From: Sphingomonas sp. BK345
Lineage (GTDB): Bacteria > Pseudomonadota > Alphaproteobacteria > Sphingomonadales > Sphingomonadaceae
Assembly (NCBI RefSeq): GCF_014193845.1
Contig: NZ_JACHZX010000002.1
Location: 186,001 to 250,000 of the forward strand
DNA: 64,000 nt
Reading direction: 5' to 3'
Made by a program: the position numbers and the translations under genes. Within the stretch, counting starts at the first letter, position 1. Each line of letters opens with the position of its first letter. Below are positions 63,527 to 64,000 of this stretch, piece after piece. Under the pieces are notes generated by a model that searched no databases, was not told the DNA's origin, and worked only from the letters and a program-made list of their open reading frames with translations.

Positions 63527-64000
63527 ATGTCGCGCCCGTTCGCCGTCGCCCTGCTGCTCGCGTCCGGCCTCGCCGCGCCGCTGCCGGCACTCGCCCAGGC
63601 GGCTCCTGCCGTCGCCGCCGCTCCCGGCGACTCCGCCGAGGACGCCAAGCTCAAGGCGCTGTTCGCCACGAGCGACGAGGCGTCGCTCAAGCGCAATCCG
63701 GTCAACGCGCTGTTCCGCGGTGACCTGCGCTACGCCGACCGGCTCGGCGACCCCTTCTCGGACTCGTACATCGCCGCCGAGCGCGCCGCCGCACAGAGTG
63801 ACCTCGCCGCGCTCGAGCGGATCGACCGCGCCAAGCTGACCCGCACCGACCAGATCGCCTATGACGTCTTCCAGCAGCAGAGCACGGTCAACCTGCGCGG
63901 GCTCGCGCCCGACCTCGTGGCGCTCAACATCGTCCGCCCGCTCGACCATTTCTACGGCTTGCAGACCTTCTATCCCGAGCTCGCCTCCGGGCAGGGCGCG
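63527..64000 (+). CDS. DUF885-family exported protein, N-terminal part (cut by window edge)
   Basis: The frame starts at ATG 63527 and is open to the last base, giving 158 residues. A signal peptide (MSRPFAVALLLASGLAAPLP, cleaved near ALAQ) is followed by SLKRNPVNALFRGDLRYADR, DPFSDSYIAAERAAA and QIAYDVFQQQ, the usual beginning of DUF885 proteins. Members are about 600 residues with a zinc-peptidase-like HExxH later on, which is not in view. Confidence 0.85.
   Translation, partial: MSRPFAVALLLASGLAAPLPALAQAAPAVAAAPGDSAEDAKLKALFATSDEASLKRNPVNALFRGDLRYADRLGDPFSDSYIAAERAAAQSDLAALERIDRAKLTRTDQIAYDVFQQQSTVNLRGLAPDLVALNIVRPLDHFYGLQTFYPELASGQGA

Overview
The window is high-GC alphaproteobacterial DNA, most likely from a Sphingomonas-type organism (Sphingomonadales). 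This rests on the atpI-atpB-atpE-atpF'-atpF gene order, a PEPxxWA-CTERM surface protein, a YdbH/YnbE/YdbL cluster, a large TonB-dependent receptor, a bactofilin next to an M23 peptidase, and coding that is tight on both strands. The species is an inference; no rRNA is present.

Region 1 (1 to about 9,730) is an accessory catabolic cluster. It holds the C-terminus of a histidinol-dehydrogenase-family enzyme, an MFS importer, a TonB-dependent receptor, an amidase, an unusual in-frame fusion of an alpha/beta hydrolase to an NTF2/SnoaL-like protein, and a two-domain cupin protein. All three promoter regions inside it carry the same dyad, TGCAT-N4-ATGCA. In two of them it lies in or against the spacer of a recognisable -35/-10 pair, so the cluster looks like one locally repressed regulon for uptake and breakdown of an unidentified small molecule. 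The right edge abuts a 5'-truncated comM-like gene, which suggests that the block was inserted or that a deletion joined it there.

Region 2 (9,730 to 32,030) holds a TonB-C-like secreted protein, a dicarboxylate symporter, a Tat-exported M24 peptidase, a PEP-CTERM protein, alaS, an S9 peptidase, a catalase-family protein and a soluble PAS/chemotaxis-signalling protein. It then has an acyl-CoA catabolic set (TesB thioesterase, two acyl-CoA dehydrogenases, an FadJ-type bifunctional enzyme and an acyl-CoA ligase), a Crp/Fnr regulator and an AI-2E family membrane protein.

Region 3 (32,030 to 43,130) has two identical tRNA-Asp genes, the conserved zapA / 6S RNA / 5-formyl-THF cyclo-ligase locus, and gap, a MOSC gene and pgk. 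These are followed by a MaoC hydratase, a lipoprotein phosphodiesterase, a small His/Met-rich (probably copper-linked) outer-membrane module, ychF and a TetR regulator.

Region 4 (43,350 to 56,630) has an unrecognised 301-aa protein and an EmrA-EmrB-NodT tripartite drug-efflux operon with a perfect palindromic operator and a 16-bp leader hairpin. It continues with a two-gene glycoside hydrolase operon (GH5-like and GH43-like) divergent from a FadR-type GntR regulator, then mobA, an M23 peptidase with bactofilin, purB and radC.

Region 5 (56,720 to 64,000) has the YdbH-YnbE-YdbL envelope operon, the F0 part of the ATP synthase operon, and the start of a DUF885-family exported protein.

Several families of dispersed intergenic inverted repeats recur through the core part. 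There is no CRISPR array, prophage or complete insertion sequence.
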